Under the pieces are notes generated by a model that worked only from the letters and a program-made list of their open reading frames with translations, did no database searches and had not been told where the DNA came from. A program made the translations under genes and the position numbers. From Fratercula arctica (taxonomy: Eukaryota; Chordata; Aves; Charadriiformes; Alcidae), in NCBI GenBank assembly GCA_947846985.1, contig CANTUZ010000005.1:7268501-7332500 (forward strand): a stretch of 64,000 nucleotides of DNA, given 5' to 3'. Shown here one piece after another: positions 26,536-39,778 of this stretch; position 1 is the first letter of the stretch, and every line of letters starts with the position of its first letter.

Positions 26536-27239
26536 AATAACAAGTCTCCAGGTAAGAGGCTTGAACCTGGGAGCATCTTAGCCAAAACACATGCCTCTAA
26601 ATCATTCATTACAACCATCATTTTTGGCAAGACTTGCAATTATTTGTAAAAGCCAGTAAATGTAAGCAGAAAGGTGGGGGTTTTTTTCAATCCATAGGTC
26701 TTCACACATGAAGGGAAAAGGAGAATGCAGCAACAGGTTACATGCTAAAGGCTTGAATCTACTACGTCCTCTAGCGTGGAGATGCACAATGTGTTTTCTT
26801 TCTGATGAAGAAAATTGGCTTATATTCCCATCACTTTCCACGTCCACAGTGGGACTGTCTATAGGTAGCATACTGGAATCAGATCATTATAATAAACTGG
26901 ATTTAAACAAAAGTGTTCCTGCTTTTTGATGGGTTTTTTTCTTTTGTTTTTTTTTTGTTTGGTTGGTTGGTTTTTTTTAAACGTCAGATGATGTTAACAG
27001 TCCTCTGTACAGCACAGCCTCACAGAGAGCTGTATCAGCACAATTATGGGGCAGCAAACTGAAATAGTAGTAGAAATGAAGAAAGGTCCTGAAGGGGACA
27101 GTAAGGGGACAGTGGGAACTTTGCACCAAAAGGAAATAAAATGTGCAGCTACACCTTCAATGAAATCAACACCAGATTCCCTAAAGGAGTTTTACAGAAA
27201 GGTATTTGTCATGTTGTAAGTAAATAAAGTTTAACACTA

Positions 27240-27450
27240 TGTTTGCAACCACGTTAAAATAGGGCAGAATTGCCAGTTGCAACAATTGTCCTCACCATTG
27301 TGGAGTCATATTGAACCATCAACCACCAAGGTAACCATGTCATTTTTAAATTACTCTTGATTTTTCTTTAACGAGTTAAGTCAGACCCAGGATAGAGTCA
27401 TATCCGACTTTTAATTTAAAGCACACATTGCTAAACCCGACACAGACACT
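27240..27450. promoter_or_regulatory. Candidate intronic enhancer with SOX-like site pair
   Basis: ACAATTGT (27282-27289), a palindromic SOX-type motif, is followed 13 bp further on by CCATTGTG (27295-27302). Beyond these the DNA is repeat-free and contains TTAATTTAAAG and TCATGCGTGA-like short motifs. Only the motifs are seen; activity is a guess. Confidence 0.15.
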
Positions 27451-30400
27451 TCACGCATGACCAAGCCAAGGTTTTGTTCATTACTATTGAAGAAGTTCTC
27501 AAGCATTTCTTCCTTATCAAAAACTTCTGTGAACAACCATTGCTGAAACACTGGGAACATCATCAAACTATGTAATCAAACCAGTTTAATGAGATCTGGG
27601 TTCCCCCTCCCCAGTCTCGGGCCCTTGCTGCATACTCACAAACACCTACAAGGCACATTTCGTTCCATTTAACAGCTTCAAGGGCAATTCCATAAAACTT
27701 AAACTGCCTCAAGAGGAGCGTAGGGAGCCACGCTCACCCTTTGGACTCCAAGGTCACCACATCTCACTCCACCTAGCAACACAGTATTTACTACAACAAC
27801 CGTTTCACACCAAAAGCTCCCCATTACAACTCCGGACACAGATCTGCCGAGGTTCAGTTCCTTGCCTCAGCACAGACTCATTTTGTGGGTTTGGACAGGT
27901 TGCTTCCCCTTCCCAAACCCCAGGTTCAAAGGAGAATAATCTTTCCTGCATCTCCGAGAGGAAGGGGGAGGATAAAGCTACCAGTGTTTCTGAGCTGTCC
28001 AGACAGAGCCCGGCACTTAAATCTGTTTACCCTGATAGAAAAGCAGTGCTACACACATATAAAAGCCTTCTGTTGCATTTTCGCTCTGTGTTTTTGCTCT
28101 GTTGCAAAAAGAACACCAACAGCTACAAATCCAGTTTCATAAAAATGCCAACTTTAGTAACTCCAAGTACTTTGAATTTTATTCATTTTCTTCTGGTTTA
28201 TTTTGGTCTCCTAGTCTGTCCCACCCAATGTTTAGAAAGCAACCTGAGCCTCAAAACTCTGGGTAAGCCCTACATTTTTAGAGGCTAAAAGCAAAAAAGC
28301 AAAACAAAATCAGTGTGTGAACACAGTCACTGATATGATGAAGCCAGAAGACAAAATGTAAACATCTCAATCAGTCCAAACAGCTATATACAACAGCTTT
28401 AGCATTTAAGAATTTTTTTTCACTTACATATAACACGTTAACTTGGACGTAACTAAAAATTATTTCGGGGGGGGGATCTTTTTTCTGCAATACAGCACTA
28501 TAATTGTCTATATACTGTGGGAAAACTAAAAGAACACAGTACAGCTTTCTAGTGTCAAAATAGATTTCATGGCAGCACCTGGAATGGCCTTTATAGAACC
28601 AAATATGCTGTTACACAGCAATTTTCAAGGGATCTTAAAGTAGCTGAAGAAGCCCAAGCAGTTTTGATAAGAGGTAAAACTTAGGTTTTGGAAATTCTTG
28701 ATCATCAATCATTGCACAGTACTTGAACAGAAGAGTAATTTCCACTTTGTTCCATTTGAAGGAATAAAGTCTGCCTGAAGTCTTCTGAAGTTTCCCACAT
28801 GGCAGGGTTCATGCGTGCTAACACACAACCCTTGTGTTTCCTGGGTGAAACAGTACCTTCAACAAAAGGCAAAGCCAGGGCTGCTGCCTATTGACAAGAC
28901 GTGTAGCTAAATACAAGAACCCAAACAGCCACACTAGCTTCGTACGAGCTTCCCATCCTTTCGGGTTATACTGGTTTCAGCTACATTCCTCTTTTGATTT
29001 ATTTGAGATGCATGGCCAAGTGCCTTACACGCATGAAGACACAGGTTGAGCATATCCACCTTACCTTCCAGTGAACCTTAGACACAAATCGAAATGAAAG
29101 CTGCACAAAATGTCTGCCAGGACAATCTTAGAGAAGAGTTACAGGTGCAGCTTGTACTTCAACAGTACAGGACTGAACACGGGACGTCAAGGAAGTATTC
29201 CGAACCAATTTTATTTCTTCTTCTATAATGAAAGTGTTAGGAATTATCTCATTCTTATCTGACTTATCACAGAGCTAATTATTTTATTTCAAGAAGCAAA
29301 ACTTGACGCATGCTTTGCCTTCTGAAAAATCACAACTCCTTCCTTGGTGGTCAAAGTTGCGTAGCTTCTATTCTTCCTCCCCAACCTGCACTTGCTGTCA
29401 TCTTAAAGCAACATGATACGCATCAAAGTTCAGGATCTACAGTGACAGCAGCATCTGTGGTGTGCATATATGTAACGGTGAGTCTTCTCCCCCAAAGTCT
29501 GCAGTAAAAAACTAGCTGGTATGATGAGAAAGAAAAGAAAAAAAAAAAAGTCATTACTCTTTTGCTTTCCAAATTTGGCCACTAACTGGTCCTCTCTCCT
29601 AGAAGACAAAGAAACTAGTCCTACTTCTGCAAGTAACCCTGGGACAAAGCCTTCTCCCGCAACCTCCCACCAGGCAGAGCAGGGTCTCGCACCCAGACAC
29701 CTCCCTTTGCTGGAATATCAGATTGCGGGATGTTGCTTTCCCGAGAGCCAGGCTGCTCGCTCACTCCGATGGTCCCCGCACCCAGGAGATGGTCACCCTT
29801 GTCACTGCACAGCCATCACTGCCAGCGTTGTGCAGACAACTTCACAGCACTGGGCACATACACATCTCATATGCTCTCGGGAACTTGGCAGAGGTACGGC
29901 CCTGCCACTGACACTGGCCAACGGATGACAAGTGCCTGCAGAGCCGCATCCACAGATGGTGTGAGAGCCTCCAGCAAGGCTGCCTGCACCACGCTAAGCT
30001 CAAGGCGGGGGCATGGCCAACTTCAATCAATGCGGGTTGGCAATATAGTGGAAACTGGCAGGAGCGAGTTTACTTGTGCAAGTAACAAGCCACCCAGTAA
30101 AAAAAATCTGTTAAGGAAAATAATCAGTCTGGATGAAGAGAAGGCAACTGGAAGCACAAAAACTCCTCTTTATGCACGAAGAGGTGCATGAAGGAGGAAT
30201 GTCCTCATAGCGCTTCCACCTCCGAAGGTCGGAGGACAAAAGGCAGACTCTCCTTTTACCTGGAGCAGAAAGCCACATAAGATGAGGAACACCACCTTTT
30301 TCTCTTTTTTTTTTTCATACTACTATTATGAACTATGTCTAAATGCGGATTTTAGATGGCTACACAGAGAGGCCACCACAAGGAACCTCCCACAACCACT

Positions 30401-33400
30401 ATCAGGCCTCCTGAGCAGCTCACATGCCAAGAAGTCTTTCAGTGGAACAAACAAATAGATCAACTCTGCCTGAGACATGGGTCCTTACTCAAAACCTGCC
30501 CCAAACTGGAGGGGACTTCTCCAGAATCAAAACAGTCTGTGAACCTGGTTCTTCATCAACTGAGTCTTTTCACACATTTAAACTACAACTAAAGCCTCAA
30601 ACAAAGAAAATTTGGGGAGACAGGAATAAATTTTGAATTTTAAAAGCAAGAGTTGTGGGGAAAGACTTTATTATGTACCAGCTGACAGACACAGGAGAAG
30701 GGGTGGCAAGTTTCAAGCATAGAGACACTTTCTGATGTCCCTAACGGCACGCAGACATTTATTTTGCCGTTGCAGGGCTTCCTGCAAACCTGCAGAGGTT
30801 GCCCCTCTGTCACTACAGCAGACAAAGCAGCCAGCACAGTCTGAGCCGGCAGCCATAAGAGGGTTAATGCACACTGCACACCAATTAGAAGAACCCTATA
30901 GTTAAAATTAACTGCAATTGCAAAGAAAAAAAAAATAAGAGGAGAAAAAGAAAACCAAAAAACCTCACTCTCACATACCCAGAGAAAAAGCCAAGTACAC
31001 TGTTAGCGTGGGGAATCCAGCTCTTTACACATTCCCATTCCACGCCAGCATATTCACAGTAGTTTTCAATAAACATCTACACAAGTCACTGGAGGGGGGA
31101 AAAAAAAAATAAAAAAAAATAATCTGTTTTCTTTCATACAATTCCACAAAAATAACTGTCATCACAACCATCCTTGTGGCAGAAAAGTCCATATTTGCCT
31201 GCAGTGAAATCCGTCTGCAGCTGCCCTGTGGAAAAGACACCCAATAATTGGCTTCTTTCACCTCTGTTAACCACGAACAAAAGTGTCATTCAGCTCCCAA
31301 ATGGACAGAAGGCACCAATGGATGGTCAGCTCCCTGAGCCAATGGGCTGGAATAACAATAACCCTGTAGCATTTTCTTTTTCCTTTTGTTTAGTCTTTCA
31401 AAGCCCTTAATTAAGACCCTCACAAAGCACCCCTACAGGCTTCTTTCAATGAGGCATTACACGCCTGTTTTCTTGTATTTAAGGAAGAAAAGTAACAGGG
31501 ATTTCTGAAACACATTAAGCAGTACACACAATTTCCATGTATTCACAACTGAAATACTGTTACATTTCAGCTTTTAAATATTATCGTCAATAAAAAGAAG
31601 TTAAAGCTTACTGTGCCCGCTCTTTGCTGTACATCCCTTGCTATGTCAAGAATAAATAAATAAATACAGGCGGTCATAAATCTGGCATAACTGCAGCAGC
31701 TCGCCCAAATCCATGGCGAGCCGGCAGCTCCCAAAGCGAAGGCAAGTGGAACAAGGCATGTTGATGAAACATCCCTGGGCATCCTGGAGCAGGCAGCTGA
31801 GAAAGGACGGGGTAAGGCAGGGGACTAATTTGTTGAGACTGCACATGACGCACCGGCATTGTCTGGAAATCAGCGCTTGTGAAGGCTAAGGTATATATAC
31901 CCTGCTGGGTTTAGTGGCCTCACGTACAATTAAATATCTGCTTGCATTTAATATACGCGAAGGTAATCTGTACTCCATTATTTACGACCGAACTGATGTA
32001 ATATCGATGTTTGTGTACTAAACAGGACATTTGAGGACTACCTCTGCTTTTCAGCAGCGTAGGCATTCTCTGCTTAACAGAAATGCTCTAAAACTTGGAA
32101 TATTTGAGCAAACAGCAGCAGCTCTCTGCTTGAAGGGCTTCTCCCCCAGCCACAAATAGGAAACAGAAGAGTTTTTAAGGAAGCGCCATTGCAATATCAT
32201 CCTCCTAAGTGTAGTAACCTAGTCATCTAGTCCTTCCCCACTGCAAACCAGCCCGGGGCGCAGGCTATGGGGTGATGGGTGCAGGGGTGAGAGGGAGCAC
32301 CAGGTACATCCACCACCCAACAAAGCCATCAGTGGGCAGTGAGGGTCCAGCCCTCCCCATGGCCTTGTGAATGCCCTCATCCTGTGAACGGCGGCGTACA
32401 GGCAGCTTCCTCCCAGGAGACCGGCCCAGCAATAGAAGGTGCAGCCAAAAGCTACCAAAATCATTAGCGGAAGGTATTTTTCACGTCAAAGAACCACAAG
32501 CTGAAGCTCTGGTAACCTCCAAAACGCCCTCTCCCGTGCAAGAAACCAGGAATAGCCTTTTTATGACTGACAAAAACCCCACACAACATGGAGAGAACAG
32601 AACAAAGACGTTTTTATTACTAATACCATCTGAGCGAACACAAAAAGCAATGGTTTAAAATCCTTCTCTCTACACTACCTATGTATCCAGCAGGCATTCC
32701 TTAACAAGCACCCCTTGCTTATTATAAAGTCTACATGCATCCAGGCAAAATGCTACTGGGTATAAATCAGCTTAGACCTTTTATTATTAATTTTTTTAAA
32801 AACATACCAGCGAGCTAGCTGCTCGTACTTGTATTCACATAGTCAAGGAAGTAACTTGCCTTTCAGGAATGGTAATCTGACAGTAGTAATCGGTGATTTT
32901 GCTTTTCAAAAAAAATCAGACTGCCTATTTAGGCAAAAAATATTCAAAAAATTTTCAAAAAAATCAAACTGCTTATACACCAAAATCTCTTCTAGTCTAC
33001 CTGAGAGCACTGAATTAAGGCCCCCACAAATAATACATGACTATCACCTGTCCTATATGGTGTTCCTGTTTCCTCCCACTGTAAGAAAATATGATGTAAC
33101 TGTACTAAAAGTTAAAAAAAAAAAAAAAAGACGATAACGTCTGCATGACTTGGTTCTGAAGGCCTAACTCCAAGGACACATTTTTGGAAAGCCTGTTCAC
33201 AAGCCTTTATCAGAATGTGTTATATCACTGACCTTGACAGAGCTTCAATATCGATCAAGCAGGAGTTTGCTCTCAAGTTCTGTTATATTATTGACAATTT
33301 CTGTGATTATTTACCACAGCAGTTTAAGAGGGACTCCTCTCCAACAGCAAAAAGCAAGAAAAATAATTTAAACTCTGAAAACAAGCAGGAAATATAACCC

Positions 33401-36400
33401 TAAGTGCATCCAATGCATCAGCTACAATACAAATTCACGTTGTGCTGATAAAAAAAAATAATCTCACAACAGTGAGAAAACAACAAATAAAAAAACCCCG
33501 CCCAAAACCCAAACAACCTCCCCCAAAAACTGTCTGGACAGAGGCAATCTCCAGCACGACTCTGTTGGTTAGGAACTCCATCCCAAACTGGATAGTTGTG
33601 CTAACCAAATTTAGTAGTACAGCTCTGGACTTCCAAATTCTGCCCTAACATGAACAAAAATAATACTTACCATTGCTAAACTAAGCATATAAACCAATAA
33701 AAAATTAGCATGTTTTGTAATTTTTAAGGAAAATGTATCCAAGCAAATGAAACCTTTCACAGAAACCCTCAGCCAAAAAAACTTGACATCCATTGCTTGC
33801 CATTATAAATAAGAGGTCAAAGAAGCACTTATTACCAGTAATTTTCTTGAAAAGGTTAAATTCTCTCTTCAGTTTAACTCTGTTCTCAGTATTTACATGA
33901 CTACACCTATTTAAAACTGAGTAGATTTTAATCACTAAACTGTCAAGAAAAAACCAGCATACTTAATGCAAACAGAACATTACAAGTATTTACATGAAAA
34001 ACAAAGACCTACCACATTAACTATCCAGCCCACACTCTTAGAAACAGAGATTAAGGCTTGTCAAGTTTAATCATGTACATAGGATCAATTTTTTATATAA
34101 ACACATCTAATGCATGTGATGGAAAAGCAAGCTACTCAAAAAAGGCAATCAAGTAATCCGCCTGCATTTCTAGCCTGCTTGTAGACAGAAATAGCACATG
34201 CATCTTTCCAGCAATATGCATTTTACAGATGAACTCCAAGAAGAAAATTGGGCCTGTGAACCTTTGTCTCCTTGGTTACCTCCACAGGACAAACATGGGC
34301 ATATTTTTACTTCATCATAGCTATCCTATACACAAGGAAATACACTCTTGCTCTTACCTAAAGGCCACCAGTCAATATAAATTCATTTTTAATGTATAAA
34401 CCTATGTTGCAGTGAAGACAACTATAATGCGTGCAAGGTGGACAAAGAATACCCCCTCCCAAGCTCCATTAATAAAAAGATCTGGTTTTTCTTGTTCTGG
34501 TTTGTTTCAAAGAAGTCCGGTTTCTGCCGCCTTGAAAGACTATGGGTTTCACTGAATAAGTAAACTGGGGCCAGTAAAACTTGCCACGCAGCTCAAAACC
34601 TGCCCTTAATAAGGACACCTTAGTGCTCCTGACACTCTGTTTTCCTCATTACCAATTTCTTCATTTACTACCATCAACACATCAATTTTTCCAGTCTATC
34701 ACAAGCAAAACTGTGAAGATACTATTAAAAAAAAAAATAAAATTAACTCCCAGAAAATTGAGAGGGTGAAAAGGTTTATACTGAAACCAGCAAACCATGC
34801 CCTCTTTTCATTTTTAATAACAACACACCCATTAACATCAATATTTAAGCTACCAGAAATGAAGCAGAGCTCTGCAATTATAACGTCAGATCCCACAATA
34901 AATACCAATACATCTTATATTCGCTACCAAACCCGAAAAGTATAAAGAAGGTGTAGTAATTTATTTTAACTTCTAGTTGAGGGACAAGTAATCCCGCAAT
35001 GGATCAGAGATTAGAGCTTTAAGAGACTACCTTAAAAGGTGAGAAAATATTCAAAACAAGATCACTTCTTGTCTGTGTTTAAACAAACATCAGGATATAA
35101 CGAAGAAGGCAGTGTAATTTAAAAATATACATAACTTTGTCATGTTCAAAACCGTTTATTTTTTCCACATACCTGAATACAGTCGATTTTACAAATATAT
35201 TTACTTACTGTGCAATTAATAGTAGAGTTAAATAATTATTTCATCTTTATAAGAGCACTAAATATTCAGAGGTCCAAGACAAAGGGAACCTTTTGCTACT
35301 TTTCATTATATTTACCACAAAATAGTTATAATAACGTAAGGACTGTTTACAGTAAACATGGTAGAGAAGGAAGCATCCCCATCCCTTTGACATATCAAGT
35401 TGTACTTTGTATAGCATACAGATTAATATAAATTGCAAGAGACAAAGCTTTGAGAACTAATTCTGCACCACCCATTCTAAGAAACAGATCAGTCATACTT
35501 CCTCCAACTACCACCGAGTTAAAATAAAAAAGATTTTAACAAAGAATTTATGCACTTTATTCCTTTTGGTCTTTACTATTCTTATTTTCCTTTCTTTCCT
35601 CCATACTATGTATTACGAAGGACAACATGAGGAGCCATCAGAAGGATACAATCCTGACAAATTTCCACAAGATTAAATATGTATTCCTTTGCTATCACAG
35701 AAGCAATCAGTCTGGCAGCATTGCATCACATCCATCTCATAAGGAGTCATTCTCTTTTGACATTTAGATAGTGTATGACTAAACAACAGCTGCCAGTAGA
35801 AAGAGATGGTTGAATTAATGGATGTTACTTGCTAACTTAGATGTCCTTTCCTTTTCACCTGCATCGCCCCACTACAGTATCAAAGCGCAGTGTAAACTGG
35901 TGCTTTTCTGCTGAACTTGTACCGCCTTCAGTTAAGGGAGAAGTGCTTAGAGCTTGCTAATGCGGTACATCTAGTAGTTGAGTTTCAGCAAACTGAAGCT
36001 TAACATGCTATGTAAAAGGCATAAATTATGTTTCCAAGACAGCTCCGGGCACTGCCTTGTTTGGAGTTGCTTACCGAGCAACTAGATTTCTCCAAACAAA
36101 CTAATGTGCAGAAGGGTAAAGGGCAGTGAAGGTAATTATTGGAAGGAAATCTCTCCCTAGGCCAGAAAAGTATAATTAAGCTTGTGCACGTTAAATCACA
36201 TAGGGGAAGTGAACACTGAAGTAATTTGAGTGTGAGCGATAGCAAGACCTACCTACAATCTTCTTGAAAGGAAATTAAGGCAGGGGGTAACCTAAAGCAG
36301 CATTGTTTAGGCAACACGAAGACAGTATCCCCTAACTTCATTCACAGTTCTTCATATAAATGCACACATTTCCCCTACACACATCTCCCCCCAGAGCAGA

Positions 36401-39400
36401 GAAAACATTCCATAACCCAGTAATTAAATGTGTGCGCTGAAACCTAAAGCAGTTAAACTGCATTCTGCAAGCCTGGATCCAACATAGTTTACTTATTGGT
36501 CATTAATCTCTCCGCAGATAATATCTTCTTAACAGTTAAAAATGCTTAAAATATGACCAAGGTTTTCAGTATTTAAGATGCCTCTCGTGCTTCGACCGCC
36601 ACCACCACAGTGTTTTGGAAATTGCCTTGTCTAAAGGAGCACAACATAGGGGAATAAGTGCGATGAGTTTCTAGTCTAGTCCTTGCTCAAAAGCCTTGGG
36701 CTGTTGTGTGAAAACTTGGTGAAAGTCATTTGCACAACCCTGAAAAGCTGGTGAAGGAAAGCTGTAACAGAATCTCCTCCTTCTGAGTTGCATATCTGGG
36801 TAAAAGAGCCCAAGACCTCAGCAATGCACTGCTGCTGCCAACAAGATGGCAGCAGAACAGGGGCTGTTTGCATTTTTAATCGCACAGACTCTTGGTTGTT
36901 ACTTGCAGAAGCTTCTTGGATGAGCTGCGTATATTCTCTGCAAATAAACTGTGTGCTAACTGCTTTTAAAATACAAGTACAGAGCAATACTCTGTATTTC
37001 TAGTGTCCTATACACTTCAGAGAGACGTAAACCAAAAAGAGACTACTCCATAAGGACAGGTTAAGTAGCAATCCCATTTAAGGCCACGCTTGTGTGTTTG
37101 AACTCTGGAAGGAGAGAATCAAAACATGTAACGTAGACAGACCTTAAGCCTTTCCCAATAAATTTGCAGATATGAATTAAGGTATCTGCCACCAACCTCA
37201 AAAGCAGCATCTGCTAAGCACTGTTCTGCTGTAAGAACCCTTCTGCCTCCTTTACTAAACTTTAAAACTTTATTAACTTGTCTCTTAATCCTTCTGGCAA
37301 AGCCCTTAGATTAACTTTCAAAACTGGATATCTCTACGTACCAACAGATTTCCATCAACGTACAACAGAGCTAAACAGAACGACATCTGGACAAGGTTCC
37401 TCAACACTGTCATACACAAGGCTTGCGCTGCAATGCAAACATGCAGGCAGGGCTCAAATCCTGCAGCAGGGTGCTACTACTCAATGGCTTTTCCTTCTTT
37501 AGATCAGAGACACAAAGGACTTTTGTAATAGTGAAAATGGTCACATGTAAAAATACCTCTGCATTTTCACTGTTGATTCACACTGTGATTAACCTGTTCT
37601 CTTAAAATCAGAAGCTGCTTTTCAATTTGTCATAGTACTTCAAGAAGGGCACCAATAATTAAAACTCGGCACACGGGATGAATGACTGTAGGCACTACAT
37701 ACTTCTCGTCCTTTCCCTCTCTAACAGCGCAATGCAACTAATGTATTGTCTTTTGAAAGAAGTGGGAGTTTTTAAAAAAATATACATATATCATGTGTAG
37801 AATCCTCAGTTTCCCCAGTACCTCTAAGATGTGAAAAACCAAGCAGGGACTGGTCACACAGGAGCTATCGGTGAAACTTCTATGTTCAACTACTGCCTGT
37901 TGAAGAGAAGAACTCCAGAACAGGGATAACTCCTCAGTGATGCTGTCAGCCCTGAATGCTGCAATACACACACACAGGGCAGGAAAAACAGGCACACGCT
38001 CGTATTTTAAAAAGCCAGCTAAAGTTCAGAATAGTACCTGTTGCTTGTTTAGTCATTCAACAGATCCAGCTCATTGTAGGGACTCCATACCCATTTTTGC
38101 CATGACCAACATTTACTACTCCAAAATGGTAGAAAAAAGATCAAAGTCCAACTGTACTCTCAACAAATGAGGGGGACTCCAGTCAGCGTAACATGGTTTT
38201 ATCAGACATAGTAAAACAGAGACATGTACAAATGTTTGCCAATTTGCACGGTCTTCTATAAAACAGCCCCAAACCAGCAGGGCAATGGGAACCTATAGCA
38301 GTACGTGTACTCTGTTGGATGGTACAGGCATGATGTAGAAGTCCTTAGTGGTCAAGTACACATCTCACAGTCACCAGGAAAGAAAGCACGTGAACTAAAC
38401 ATTGCCCTTCCATTTGTGGGACATTTATAGCTACATATTCTCCGCTGGCACAACTGAAGTTCATGGAGGAAGACTTCACATTGCCACGGTATGGCAGAAT
38501 TTCTCAACTTGGTGATTACTTGCACATTACATTCCTTCTGGTTTGAAGCATTTGTTTCTATTATATTTATTATGGTAACAAAGCTTACACGGGCAAAAAA
38601 TTATTAGTCTGGCACGGACTTTAAGACAGCAAGCAGGCAAGGATCAAACTGTACAGAGCTCCCTCAGCCCTCCCAAATTCCTTGCACAGAAGAGCCGGGA
38701 GGGCCTCAGCAGCTCCACACAAAACTGAGAGTGAGGAGCAAGCCCCGAGCCGTGTCTTCTGCCGGGCACTGGCAGGACAGAGATGAAACAGAAGCTGTCT
38801 ATTCCCACTGAAGACGCCGAAGGACAAACTGGTGGGCAGAGCAATTTGCACAGCAAAGTGGCCTACAATATCAATCTGACCCTTTTGCAGCAAAATAAAT
38901 TGGACCAGACACCAAATCCATTGACTCCAATTCACTGAAAAATGGCGTTAAGAAGGAATATTTTTTATGTTTTTGTTATTATTCCACTATTTTCCATTCC
39001 TGAAGGCATTGAACCAACTAAGACCAGGTGATGCATTTTGCCTGAAGGAAATGGGGAATATATTTGGCAAGATAAATATCCAGGGTATTCAGAAATAAGC
39101 ATCAATCCAACGTATGTTACAGAATTTTTCCCATCGATGCAGTTAGTTATTAGGGCAAAAAAAATTATCTTATATGAGTGAAGAGACAGTGACAGTGGAA
39201 GCAGTCCTACTCTTAAGCAGGATTTCTGACATATTAGTGTTTAAACAATAACCATCTCTTTTGAACATGCCGTAGATTTATTTTACTGGCACTATTACTT
39301 GGGAGAGTAGAGAAAGATTTTTTTATTTTTTTTAAGGAGAAAAAATTGGCCTTCCTGCACAATTGCAGAAGCTTCTGCTGAAGCAGTAAATGACTGACTT

Positions 39401-39751
39401 TTATTATCCTCAAAACAAATAAAAACCCTGCTTAAAACTCCTAAATATCAAGATACTGTACATTTTTGTCCTGGAAACTAGAGCTCTGTCTTTGCAGCAA
39501 GCAGGTTAAAAAAAAAAAGAACATGTAAAAAAATAGCTGAAATTTTTGAAAACGAAGTGTCAAGCAAGAGCAAGTCAATTCTGAATAAATGATTAATTGA
39601 CCTGGATATTGAAGAGATTTAATCCCTCCACTAAACACTTAGCACAGAACCAGCAGATTTGCCCTTGGAAAAGACATGGATTTTCTACACCTAGCAAGAC
39701 TCACACTACTTCTGTAAAATATTAACAGTTTGGTCAATATTAGCACATACA

Positions 39752-39778
39752 TTTTTTTTTTCCTTTTTTTTTTTTTTT
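39752..39778 (+). repeat. Poly(T) run with CC interruption
   Basis: T10, CC, T15, then a short C6 run. A polypyrimidine homopolymer in LGR4 intron 1. Confidence 0.9.
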
